A DNA stretch of 58,378 nt. Origin: Paludibacteraceae bacterium. Lineage in GTDB: Bacteria; Bacteroidota; Bacteroidia; Bacteroidales; Paludibacteraceae. Shown piece after piece: positions 45,867 through 53,790 of the stretch. The notes beneath the pieces are model-generated. The model was not told the DNA's origin. It searched no databases and saw nothing but the letters and a program-made list of their open reading frames with translations. The first letter of the stretch is position 1; each line of letters begins with the position of its first letter. The stretch is from assembly GCA_017961765.1 (NCBI GenBank), contig JAGCWQ010000182.1, positions 1 to 58,378 of the forward strand. The letters run 5' to 3'. The position numbers were made by a program, and so were the translations under genes.

Positions 45867-45874
45867 TATTTATA
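45867..45874 (+). promoter_or_regulatory. Late-type motif TATTTATA (plus)
   Basis: 23 nt before the ATG at 45898. It overlaps the minus-strand motif, the two forming TATTTATAAATA. Confidence 0.6.
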
Positions 45875-45878
45875 AATA
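45871..45878 (-). promoter_or_regulatory. Late-type motif TATTTATA (minus)
   Basis: 20 nt before the ATG at 45850. The palindromic TATTTATAAATA serves both divergent late genes. Confidence 0.6.
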
Positions 45879-45897
45879 CAATAAAACGAAATCAACG

Positions 45898-46308
45898 ATG
45901 GCAAAAATATGGCTTACTGAGCAGCAATTTAAAGATTATTGCAGGATAATGCTCAATGAGGAGAGAAAAGCGGACTTCACGAAAAAAATACTGAATGAAG
46001 CCCTCGCCGAGATGGATGTCTATCAGAATCAGAACCAACTCGAAATCACAAATTTCCTGCGTGGGCTCGAGAACGGAAGTGCAATGGTCGACACCGAGTC
46101 GGCGGCAGTACCGTATCCCGATGAAGACGAATATGCGAATGACGAGCCGAGCAGATGGATAGTTTACGACTTCAGTGATCCGGGCCATTTGAGGGACGAC
46201 GGTTACAGTATGCAGCACATACCTATTCCGGCAGCCACGCAGTTGAAAATCAAGAATCTCATATACAACAATTTCGGGATAACAGTCCCTGACGAGTTTG
46301 ATCAGTAA
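45898..46308 (+). CDS. Predicted packaged protein with N-terminal tag
   Basis: A 136-residue protein starting MAKIWLTEQQFKDYCRIMLN, a variant of the shared N-terminal helix (LTEQQFKDYCRIMLNE|E), followed by TKKILNEALAEM with a second possible ILNE|A site. The rest is acidic (PDEDEYANDEP) and beta-rich without a known motif. Late motif upstream. Classed as internal virion protein by tag and promoter only. Confidence 0.55.
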   Translation: MAKIWLTEQQFKDYCRIMLNEERKADFTKKILNEALAEMDVYQNQNQLEITNFLRGLENGSAMVDTESAAVPYPDEDEYANDEPSRWIVYDFSDPGHLRDDGYSMQHIPIPAATQLKIKNLIYNNFGITVPDEFDQ

Positions 46309-46323
46309 CAGTTGATCCTAAAA

Positions 46324-46354
46324 TTTGGAATTTCAAAAAACTTTTGTATCTTTA
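46324..46354 (+). promoter_or_regulatory. Host-type promoter overlapping a 12 bp hairpin
   Basis: TTTG (46324-46327), 19 bp, TATCTTTA (46347-46354). The -7 box lies inside the inverted repeat AAACTTTTGTAT / ATACAAAAGTTT (46338-46366, loop CTTTA). Confidence 0.5.
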
Positions 46355-46366
46355 ATACAAAAGTTT
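46338..46366. repeat. Perfect 12 bp inverted repeat upstream of the 46379 gene
   Basis: AAACTTTTGTAT and ATACAAAAGTTT separated by CTTTA, followed by a T run. It could be an operator, an attenuator or a terminator of the 45898 gene; its overlap with the -7 box suggests regulation. Confidence 0.7.
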
Positions 46367-46378
46367 CATTTTTTTAAT

Positions 46379-46819
46379 ATGGGAGTAAGATTGAACAGTG
46401 AGAAAAAGATTGAGAATGAAAGCTTTAAACTGAAAATCGGTACCACTAACAAGATAAACCCAATGGTGATTTATGTAGAAGGGAAAGCCTTCATAAGCCC
46501 GTTGGATGAGAAAGACGACTATGCGAAAGATTTGTCCGAAATAAAGCATGCTTTGAAGCGTAGCATATCGGATAACCTGTGTGAAACTGACAATTTTGAC
46601 AACAAATACATACTCGAATTCCAAGTAGCGTCAAGCGGGGTTGCCGTCAATAAGAAAAGTTTCCTTTCATTCCAATTTCTTCTGAGGCAGAGAAGGGACA
46701 ACGTTATGAAACTGTCCGACGTCAAAAATGCCTCAACGAAAATGATTTCCAACATAGCGGATGCGTTGCGTGACAGCATACTTGAGCACAATTTTGAACT
46801 AACAAAGAAGAAGAAGTAG
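46379..46819 (+). CDS. Conserved gut-phage protein of unknown function
   Basis: A 146-residue protein starting MGVRLNSEKKIENESFKLKI. IGTTNKINPMVIYVEGKAFI, a central SGVAVNKKSFLSFQFLLRQ and a basic end are features that I recognise from a protein conserved next to structural genes in Bacteroidota phages. Start chosen at 46379, after the promoter hairpin. No enzyme motif. Likely virion-associated. Confidence 0.6.
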   Translation: MGVRLNSEKKIENESFKLKIGTTNKINPMVIYVEGKAFISPLDEKDDYAKDLSEIKHALKRSISDNLCETDNFDNKYILEFQVASSGVAVNKKSFLSFQFLLRQRRDNVMKLSDVKNASTKMISNIADALRDSILEHNFELTKKKK

Positions 46820-46820
46820 G

Positions 46821-46828
46821 TATTTATA
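46821..46828 (+). promoter_or_regulatory. Late-type motif TATTTATA
   Basis: 17 nt before the ATG at 46846. Confidence 0.6.
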
Positions 46829-46845
46829 GAGAAATATATCTTGAA

Positions 46846-47229
46846 ATGCAATACCACTACATAAACCAGGGCTCGGAACTTCCTTATCTCCGTATGGAGT
46901 TGGTGAACGACGGAAAATTCGAGTTCTTGAAATCAGGAAAATTCGGAAACGCGATACAGAACGCCGACGTCACATTTTCAATGTGGGACGAGAACGACGT
47001 GCTTAGGATATCAGACGCACCTTGCAACATCATACAGGCGGAAAATGGTTGCGAGGACTTCTACATTATTGAATATCAGTTCAGTAAGCGTGACACAAAG
47101 AAGAAAGGCAAGTTCAAGGGGCAGTTCAAGATAGACTTTCACGGGGACTTATACGAAGAAGGCGTAAACTACCCGGAAGCGTTGCTGATAATGCCGATTT
47201 ACGAAGACGTCTGCGTAATGGTGAAATAA
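46846..47229 (+). CDS. Conserved phage structural protein, HYINQ…LRMELxNDG family
   Basis: A 127-residue protein starting MQYHYINQGSELPYLRMELV, then NAIQNADVTFSMWDENDVLR, SDAPCNI and YQFSKRDTKKKGKFKGQFKI. I recognise this order from small structural proteins of gut phages (Ig- or adaptor-like, beta-rich). Late motif upstream and terminator downstream. Probably head or tail decoration/adaptor. Confidence 0.65.
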   Translation: MQYHYINQGSELPYLRMELVNDGKFEFLKSGKFGNAIQNADVTFSMWDENDVLRISDAPCNIIQAENGCEDFYIIEYQFSKRDTKKKGKFKGQFKIDFHGDLYEEGVNYPEALLIMPIYEDVCVMVK

Positions 47230-47231
47230 AG

Positions 47232-47262
47232 AAAGCCGTAGGAAAAATCCTACGGCTTTTTT
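47232..47262 (+). terminator. Rho-independent terminator
   Basis: AAAGCCGTAGG (47232-47242) / CCTACGGCTTT (47249-47259), 11 bp stem and T run. Confidence 0.8.
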
Positions 47263-47294
47263 CATGACAGTGGGTGGATTTCTCCACCTTCCCT

Positions 47295-47420
47295 TCACCT
47301 TGCGGGGCGTTTGATAACCCTTCTTTCTGTAGGTACCTTAGCCACCGGCTTGATAACCCTTTTCGTAACTTGTCTTGGAGTGGACTTCTTAGAAGTCATT
47401 GAGCATCCGCAATTTCCCAT
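47295..47420 (-). CDS. Small basic Cys-containing peptide
   Basis: A 41-residue peptide MGNCGCSMTSKKSTPRQVTK followed by RVIKPVAKVPTERRVIKRPA and a final Arg. It has a CGC pair at the N-terminus and two RVIK(R)P repeats; no acidic residue apart from one Glu. It begins 13 nt after the terminase stop, on the same strand. Such a peptide could bind DNA or neutralise charge in the head; this is inference. Confidence 0.5.
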   Translation of the reverse strand: MGNCGCSMTSKKSTPRQVTKRVIKPVAKVPTERRVIKRPAR

Positions 47421-47433
47421 ATCGTTAGTTTTT

Positions 47434-49287
47434 TTATCCTATTAGCCACATAGCAGCCTTGTATGCTGCCGATTTTTCTTGATGCAGAGGTTCGTGCGAA
47501 TAGTACACGGGCATAGTGAACTTTTTCTCGACTTCTGCCTGCTTTTCGGGGGCACCGAATTTAATTCTGCTGTTCGCCTGTATCATAGCCCTCAGTATGG
47601 AAGCGTCCATAGCCTTGTTCCTCATCTCTTTCTTCATAGAGAACTGAACAACGAAAAGACCCATAGCAAGGCACGTGATAGTATCGTCGTGGAAGCCATC
47701 CATGTGGTCCTGCTTGCCGTTCTTCCAAACCCAAGTCTCGAGTTCGGCGATAACCCTTCTCGAACGTATCTTGAATTGATCCGAACGAACCATACTTGCA
47801 AAGTTTGAAAGCATTTGGAAACGGTTGTTTCCGTTGTGGAAGCCGGGCATTTTTTCAGGCTTGGTATTGCCGGGAACCCTGTTCTGCTTCATATATGTCT
47901 TCAAATCGTCGTCATCGTAGTACAGGTTCGGATATTTGAGGTCCATAAGTTTCAGCAATGAAGCATCACCGTAACCACCTATTGATTCAACTACACAGAA
48001 AGCATTGTTGTAGAGCCTTCCGTAGTTGTTGGCAAGTTCACCTATTACGTCGCCGAACAGTTTACCGCTATATTCAAGCACCTGTTCAATACAAGGCATT
48101 CCGTCATCGTCGATTCCGTCCAAATCGAATATCTCCAATGCAGTAGCATCGTCTGAGTCACCACGGGAGTTATCGACTGACAGGATATATTGATGGCCTT
48201 CTATCGGAAGTTTCCAAATCCATACCTCTTCGAAGTCTTTGTCGTGCAACTCTGGATCCGGCTCCCTGACGTTCTTCGTCTTCTGCATTTCAATATACAT
48301 TGGGTCAACCACGTTGTCAGATGAGCCAACGAACGATACGTCAAGTTCCTGTGCAATCTTGATAGGGTCGTTGTTGAATGCGTTGCACATTCCGACATAC
48401 CAAGGGGACGTCGGCTTGTAGCCTTCACGTTCCATCATTGCCCAGTGCTCAGGGTCGTACTTGATGTTTCCGTCCTTGTCAAGCGTTGGCTCCTCGTACT
48501 CGGCAAGCAATGCCTTCGTATCTTCGTCGAATTTCTGCCATTTCAAGAAGCAGTTGTAACGAGGATCCTGATACCACCTGAGTTCGGTTATATGGTAGTC
48601 GTTCTGCCCGTTGAGAGCCTTGTTGTATATGCCGTAATAGAGTTGGTCTTTACCGCAAGGGGTTGAAATCATAATGGTTTTACCACCCGTTGAAGTCGTA
48701 GCGACAGCCTGTGCGTAAACGTCCAGACCGTTCTCAATAAACGCAGCCTCGTCGAATATCAACCAAGATACTGATGAAATACCACGAGCGGCGTTAGGGC
48801 CTGATGAAACAGCGTAAACCTTGCAGCCGTTTTTGAGTTCGAGCCTTTGCTTGTTGTGGATTGCAAAGATGTCTTTCTTGTTTTTGTCGCTTTTCGGATC
48901 GATTGAGAAGAACTCTTCTCCCCAGAACCACCTTGGAAGTTGCAGTAGGAAGTGCTCGATTTTTTCGAGAAGGTTCTGAGACAGTTTCAAGTCACGTCCG
49001 ACAATCAGTACGGTCTCAGGAGACTCCTTGTCAGCGAGAGCAATCTCGCAGGCAATGAACGCCGCAGCGGTAGTAGTGATACCAGCCTGACGGGGTTTCA
49101 GCGTAATGTTTCTCGTGTAATCCCTGAACGCCTGTATCAAATCCTTCTGCCTCGGGAACAATTTGAACGGAACTTCCCTGTTTTTTCTCATATCGAACGT
49201 TTTCAGGAAGTTCTCGATCATGTATATCCTTGATTTATCGGAAACGCATTTGATATACTCCTCCGATATTTGGGCTATATCTATCAT
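47434..49287 (-). CDS. terL: Terminase large subunit (T4 gp17 type)
   Basis: A 617-residue packaging motor. N-terminal ATPase: PRQAGITTTAAAF (65-77) as a Walker A in which the usual Lys is Ile, and SWLIFDEAAF (174-183) as Walker B. C-terminal RNase H-like nuclease: ILSVDNSRGDSDDAT with Asp372, CVVESIGGYGD, and GFHDDTITCLAMG near 560. It cuts concatemers and drives DNA into the prohead through the portal. Transcribed opposite to the portal; late motif 19 nt upstream and a second copy further up (49392-49399). No small subunit identified. Confidence 0.9.
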   Translation of the reverse strand: MIDIAQISEEYIKCVSDKSRIYMIENFLKTFDMRKNREVPFKLFPRQKDLIQAFRDYTRNITLKPRQAGITTTAAAFIACEIALADKESPETVLIVGRDLKLSQNLLEKIEHFLLQLPRWFWGEEFFSIDPKSDKNKKDIFAIHNKQRLELKNGCKVYAVSSGPNAARGISSVSWLIFDEAAFIENGLDVYAQAVATTSTGGKTIMISTPCGKDQLYYGIYNKALNGQNDYHITELRWYQDPRYNCFLKWQKFDEDTKALLAEYEEPTLDKDGNIKYDPEHWAMMEREGYKPTSPWYVGMCNAFNNDPIKIAQELDVSFVGSSDNVVDPMYIEMQKTKNVREPDPELHDKDFEEVWIWKLPIEGHQYILSVDNSRGDSDDATALEIFDLDGIDDDGMPCIEQVLEYSGKLFGDVIGELANNYGRLYNNAFCVVESIGGYGDASLLKLMDLKYPNLYYDDDDLKTYMKQNRVPGNTKPEKMPGFHNGNNRFQMLSNFASMVRSDQFKIRSRRVIAELETWVWKNGKQDHMDGFHDDTITCLAMGLFVVQFSMKKEMRNKAMDASILRAMIQANSRIKFGAPEKQAEVEKKFTMPVYYSHEPLHQEKSAAYKAAMWLIG

Positions 49288-49306
49288 AACTGTTTGGTGT
49301 TAAGGA

Positions 49307-49314
49307 AATAAATA
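49307..49314 (-). promoter_or_regulatory. Late-type motif TATTTATT
   Basis: Minus strand, 19 nt before the terminase ATG at 49287. Confidence 0.6.
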
Positions 49315-49391
49315 GCGAAATCAGACAGGAAATCACGATTTCTTTGAAAAAAATTGCAACAAACCCGCAATTTCGCTCATTTAACCTTATC

Positions 49392-49399
49392 AATAAATA
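49392..49399 (-). promoter_or_regulatory. Second late-type motif TATTTATT upstream of terminase
   Basis: Minus strand, 104 nt before the terminase ATG. Confidence 0.4.
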
Positions 49400-49418
49400 G
49401 TTTTTATTTGCCGTTTCG

Positions 49419-49426
49419 TATTTATA
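49419..49426 (+). promoter_or_regulatory. Late-type motif TATTTATA
   Basis: 22 nt before the ATG at 49449, divergent from the terminase motifs. Confidence 0.6.
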
Positions 49427-49448
49427 TGTAAGTAAATTGTACATTAAC

Positions 49449-51473
49449 ATGAAAGCCATAAACAGCGATTATTTGAGGAGAGTGATTAACGAAGCAGTCA
49501 GTGAGATGATGGGTGAAGCCACCCCTCCTACACCAATAAAAGGCGGCGCACCAAGGCCAATCAAGGGCGGTGCACCAATGCCAATTAAAGGCGGCGCACC
49601 AAAACCTATTGGTGGCGGCCCATCGCCTATCGGTAAACCGGCCGGACCAACACCAGTTGGAGGAAATGCGGCACAGTCACTTAACCCAAACAATCCTCCT
49701 GTTATCACCCCTACCCCAACAGCGGACCTAGGGCTGTTTAACGGCGGTCCCACGAAGAATGGATTCAGGCCAGGTATCATAGAGGCTAAATACGAGAACT
49801 TTTACGAGACTCAGGATCCTAACATGCAGGATAAGGAAGTCTTGAAAATCTACATGGACTACGTTCACAACATACACGCTCAGAGGTATGTTGATGCCCT
49901 TAACAAGCAGTTCCCCGACGTACTTCACGCAACGAAGGTATCGAAGAACAACGTGCCTAAGGACGTCGCTAAAAACTTCATGTATGCAATTAAACTCATT
50001 GCACTTCCTGATCAGACGGATGAATTCATTCAGAAAATCCCTGATATCGTCGATTTGCTCTATCAGTTCAAGACTGTCAACAAAATGACGAAGGTTTCAT
50101 TCGTGTATGATGAAACGTTCAGGGACGAATTCAAACAGAAATTTGCTGACATTGCGGAAAAGACGCCGAACGAAAAGGATATCGAGGAAGCAAACATGAG
50201 AATTGCCGATACTTGGATGGACTTGCTCTCGACGTTGAAGGACCCGGCTACGTTGAACAAACTCAACAGCATTAACGGTGCAATATATCCTATGGCTTCC
50301 GCAGCCGCAAGCAGGAATACACAGGCACCGGATACATTTGGTGACAACGGTTTCGAGTCAGGACACGCACTGTCATTCAGGAACAGGATGCAGGTGTTCG
50401 CACAGGATCCAAACGCAACGTTTGTTACGCAGAAATTTGCTTGGGAGAAATACTATAACCACGAGGTTATTGACCCGACAAGGTTCATTCTCGTAACTAT
50501 ACCTTCCCACAAGAAAGTCGATTTGTCTGACAGGGATAAGGGTGCTCAGAAAGCAGGTTATGCAGGCGGTTACGACGAGTTCAAGACAAGAAAGAAACGT
50601 GGCGAGTTGCAGGGCGGTGAACTTCATGCGGTAAGAATGAATGCTCAGAAAGCGTCCAACGATGACGTATTCTTCACCACCGTCAAAATGTATGACGTCG
50701 CCAATACGAGACCGATACCCGGTATGCAGAGTAAGTTCCTTCCTGGTGCAGGCCAGTTGAGGGACTTGGAGAACAACGTTATGGGTATTCCTAACGCCGC
50801 CGCAAGAAAGGCAGGCGTTGCACCTGTTGCTGCAGCACCGATTCCACAGACGACTTCAAACGGAAGCAACGATCAGGTTCAACTTATCAAGGATTCTCTC
50901 GTGGCTATCGTAAAGAAGGAAGTTCAGTCTTCTACTCCTGCCGAGACAGGAAATGCCGAAAGAGACATTGTTAACTACGCATACGCGTACGCGAAGTTCC
51001 TGCTTGCAACCGCATTCCAGGGAATATCTAAGCCTGAAACCCAAGAGGCGTTCTGCCAGGGCTTTGTTGCAGGTGTTGCGGTTGCTGTCGGTATCGAAGA
51101 CCCTCAGGCGGCTAACTATCTGCAGAGCGCACTTGCCAACAGGGGTAAAGACTCCACAATCAAGCAACTTATCGTACAGTGGTTCAATGAGTACGTTGAC
51201 CTCATGGACGCTGTTAGGATTGATGTCCAAAAGAAACTTATTAGAATGGCTAAACCAAAAGCGGGACAGAAGGTTGTCGAAGAAATGGACGAGGAAGGAC
51301 TTGGTACGACGAATGTAAATATCAAGCCTCTGTCACTCGGACAATTCGAGGAACTTTTCGGCATAACCGACGACGGGCTTTACGAAGAACAGGATGATGA
51401 GATTGAAGATATGCAACTGCAAGAGTCGTTCTTCAGGTTCTTAGACAGCATGGAAGGATATGGAAATGCCTAA
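49449..51473 (+). CDS. Large packaged protein: tag, Pro/Gly repeats, polyvalent-type body
   Basis: A 674-residue protein. MKAINSDYLRRVINEAVSEM is the shared N-terminal helix with INE|A. Residues 26-75 repeat PIKGGAP units, a flexible linker. In the middle, FAQDPNATFVTQKFAWEKYY…TVKMYDVANTRPIPG resembles the ArdC N-terminal (ssDNA-binding) domain of phage polyvalent proteins; I see no HExxH protease site. The C-terminal EEQDDEIEDMQLQESFFRFL then DSMEGYGNA is shared with the next protein. Late motif upstream; the next gene starts inside its end. I infer a protein carried in the head and injected. Confidence 0.6.
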   Translation: MKAINSDYLRRVINEAVSEMMGEATPPTPIKGGAPRPIKGGAPMPIKGGAPKPIGGGPSPIGKPAGPTPVGGNAAQSLNPNNPPVITPTPTADLGLFNGGPTKNGFRPGIIEAKYENFYETQDPNMQDKEVLKIYMDYVHNIHAQRYVDALNKQFPDVLHATKVSKNNVPKDVAKNFMYAIKLIALPDQTDEFIQKIPDIVDLLYQFKTVNKMTKVSFVYDETFRDEFKQKFADIAEKTPNEKDIEEANMRIADTWMDLLSTLKDPATLNKLNSINGAIYPMASAAASRNTQAPDTFGDNGFESGHALSFRNRMQVFAQDPNATFVTQKFAWEKYYNHEVIDPTRFILVTIPSHKKVDLSDRDKGAQKAGYAGGYDEFKTRKKRGELQGGELHAVRMNAQKASNDDVFFTTVKMYDVANTRPIPGMQSKFLPGAGQLRDLENNVMGIPNAAARKAGVAPVAAAPIPQTTSNGSNDQVQLIKDSLVAIVKKEVQSSTPAETGNAERDIVNYAYAYAKFLLATAFQGISKPETQEAFCQGFVAGVAVAVGIEDPQAANYLQSALANRGKDSTIKQLIVQWFNEYVDLMDAVRIDVQKKLIRMAKPKAGQKVVEEMDEEGLGTTNVNIKPLSLGQFEELFGITDDGLYEEQDDEIEDMQLQESFFRFLDSMEGYGNA

Positions 51474-53790
51474 AAACAAAATAAACGAATCAATTGAGGA
51501 ACTGAAAAACATACCTAACGGTAGTGCTTTCACAAATCTACTTTCAATTTATAAGGTGGTTTCTGATAGCGTTGCCGCAGGTTATGCACAGGGCTACGAT
51601 AGAAAAAAGAGTGCCGGTTGGAACAATAACGGTTCCGACAGTTACGGTATTGTCGGATACACCCACCTGAGCCTGCAAAACGCCATCAACATGGTTGGTA
51701 GCGGATACGGTCATTCAATCGTTCATTTCAAACTTCTTGGTGGCACGAAGGATTTTATTTTCTTTGATGCGGATCAAGACAATACGATTAGGGATATGCT
51801 CATAAGGAGTTATGGAAGGTACATGACTATCGAAGAGCAGATTTACACCCTAACCGGCGATTCGTACATAGCGAGAAAATACGCAAACTGCCGTCCTTCT
51901 GAGTTTGGCAAGTACGGACAGAGCGATATAAGGAAAAAGACGGGCAAGTACATAAGGGGAATGGTGTGCGACTATTGGAGCAGTGTTGGTGAAGTGGTTG
52001 TATATCCGTTCAACTTCGGTGATATGGTGGCGTGCGCGGTAGCAAGCGGCCTGTCAAGTTATATGTCTGAAACGGAAGTCAGAAAACGTTTCAAGGGCAT
52101 TATGGACAACGCTTCAAGGGCTACGCAGGAAGATTTCATTGACATTGTTCCGTTCCTCGAGTGCTTCAACGCTGTTGACCCAGACGGTTGCCAATACATT
52201 AAAGTCGGGCAATATGCTTACAGTGCATTTGACTCGCCGAAGGGCCCGAATATCCTCGTGGTTAAGGACAGTAATCAAAAGACGTGGCACAAGCCGGAGT
52301 TTTTTAAACTTTTCCCCGACACCATTAGGCTCGATACGGTTCCATCTAACCCAAGTAGAAACGGAAACATTTCGTTCTCAATGAACAAAATGCGTTGGGG
52401 CGCAAACGTAGCGGGCATATGCCCTGACGGAGAACAGCACCTTAATCAGCACGGCAAGCCCGAACCTGTGTTCTGGCTTAAAGACAGGGGAGACACCCCG
52501 TTTGAGTGGCAATATCTTGAATACATGTACCAAAACCCTCAGTGGATTATTGATTATTTCAATCAGGCTGATTCAGAGGGAGGGGAATTGAACGAAGGAT
52601 TCAAGCAGGGAATGACGTACAACGATTTCGTTGGCTCGAACAAGGCTTTCGGATACGTTTGTGCTCACGCTGATTCCGTTACGGGTATCCTTACTCACGG
52701 GTTCAGTAGGGAATGGGCGGCTGAAAACGACTCGAACTTTAATGGCGGTAGAGGTTTCTACGGAAACGGGGTCTATGGTTGCGTGATTCTCGGAAAGCCG
52801 TATTCAATGATAAACTCCAACCTCGACATGGCTGAGGCTGGCGCGGTTAGACTTTCAGAATACAGGGACAGCAGTAAATCCGACGGCTTGAAATATGGCG
52901 GTGTTATCATTAAATGCTCCATTGTCGGCGGTTGGAACAATTTCCTTATCCTCGATGAAAGTTTGGCAAAGGCTGTTTACAAAGCAAATTGGCCGATAGA
53001 GAAGCAGATACAGCAAATTGTTGGAAAGAAAAATCCGTCGGCTGCGGTTGAACTTATCAGGGGCATGACGTGTTCAGACGGTTTCAAATACAATGTAACC
53101 GACTACGACACAAGGACTACGCCACCTCTCGCCCAACTTTTCCGTGGCAGTTTCTCTGATTTCCAAAAATGGGAGAATTTCTTCAGGAAATACGGAATCA
53201 GGGGTGCTGTCTATCACGGAGGAAACGACGGATACGGATTTGTCTGTTACGATTATTCGGAAGCGGTTCCCGTTGCTGTAAGTTACGACCACGGAAAAAC
53301 GTGGAAGACAACTGAAAGCGATTGGCAGAAAACCCATGACAGGCTACTTTATGCGGGCGACCCTATCAACAAACTCGGAACAAGGTTCAAATCTGTCGGC
53401 AAATTCCCGAAGAAGGTCACTGCCGGAGAAGAAGTGTTCGGGTGCGTAACGGTTGAAAAGCATAACGGCAAGTTCAACTGTGTCAGAATGGACACGCTTA
53501 ACGAGATATTCCCTGTCGATTTCGACACTGAGCCCGCTATCGGAATGAGCGGAAAGGTAAGGTTCACTTACAGGGGGTATCAGTTCGTGGGATATATCTA
53601 TAACGAAGACGCAGGCGGTCCGGCGTTCGACTACGGCGGCGGAACATTCGCATTTAGCGACCTTGACGGCGTTATAGATTACTACATAGAAGGAAAATAC
53701 GAAGAACAGGACGATACGCCCGATAACGGGCAGTTGCAGGAGTCGTTCTTCAGATTCTTAGATAAAATGGAGGGCTATTTGGATGACTAA
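51460..53790 (+). CDS. Large virion protein with PARP/ART-like segment and shared C-terminal tag
   Basis: A 776-residue protein, start inside the preceding gene (14 bp overlap). Around His403, AHADSVTGILTHGF, then GGRGFYGNGVYGCVILGKPY (Tyr439) follow the H…GF…G.GVY pattern of PARP/ADP-ribosyltransferase folds; the third catalytic residue is not certain. A later block YGIRGAVYHGGNDGYGFVCY suggests another small domain. The C-terminus EEQDDTPDNGQLQESFFRFL then DKMEGYLDD matches the end of the 49449 protein. Placed between two head genes, it is likely a virion-delivered effector; enzymatic activity is inference. Confidence 0.6.
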   Translation: MEMPKNKINESIEELKNIPNGSAFTNLLSIYKVVSDSVAAGYAQGYDRKKSAGWNNNGSDSYGIVGYTHLSLQNAINMVGSGYGHSIVHFKLLGGTKDFIFFDADQDNTIRDMLIRSYGRYMTIEEQIYTLTGDSYIARKYANCRPSEFGKYGQSDIRKKTGKYIRGMVCDYWSSVGEVVVYPFNFGDMVACAVASGLSSYMSETEVRKRFKGIMDNASRATQEDFIDIVPFLECFNAVDPDGCQYIKVGQYAYSAFDSPKGPNILVVKDSNQKTWHKPEFFKLFPDTIRLDTVPSNPSRNGNISFSMNKMRWGANVAGICPDGEQHLNQHGKPEPVFWLKDRGDTPFEWQYLEYMYQNPQWIIDYFNQADSEGGELNEGFKQGMTYNDFVGSNKAFGYVCAHADSVTGILTHGFSREWAAENDSNFNGGRGFYGNGVYGCVILGKPYSMINSNLDMAEAGAVRLSEYRDSSKSDGLKYGGVIIKCSIVGGWNNFLILDESLAKAVYKANWPIEKQIQQIVGKKNPSAAVELIRGMTCSDGFKYNVTDYDTRTTPPLAQLFRGSFSDFQKWENFFRKYGIRGAVYHGGNDGYGFVCYDYSEAVPVAVSYDHGKTWKTTESDWQKTHDRLLYAGDPINKLGTRFKSVGKFPKKVTAGEEVFGCVTVEKHNGKFNCVRMDTLNEIFPVDFDTEPAIGMSGKVRFTYRGYQFVGYIYNEDAGGPAFDYGGGTFAFSDLDGVIDYYIEGKYEEQDDTPDNGQLQESFFRFLDKMEGYLDD

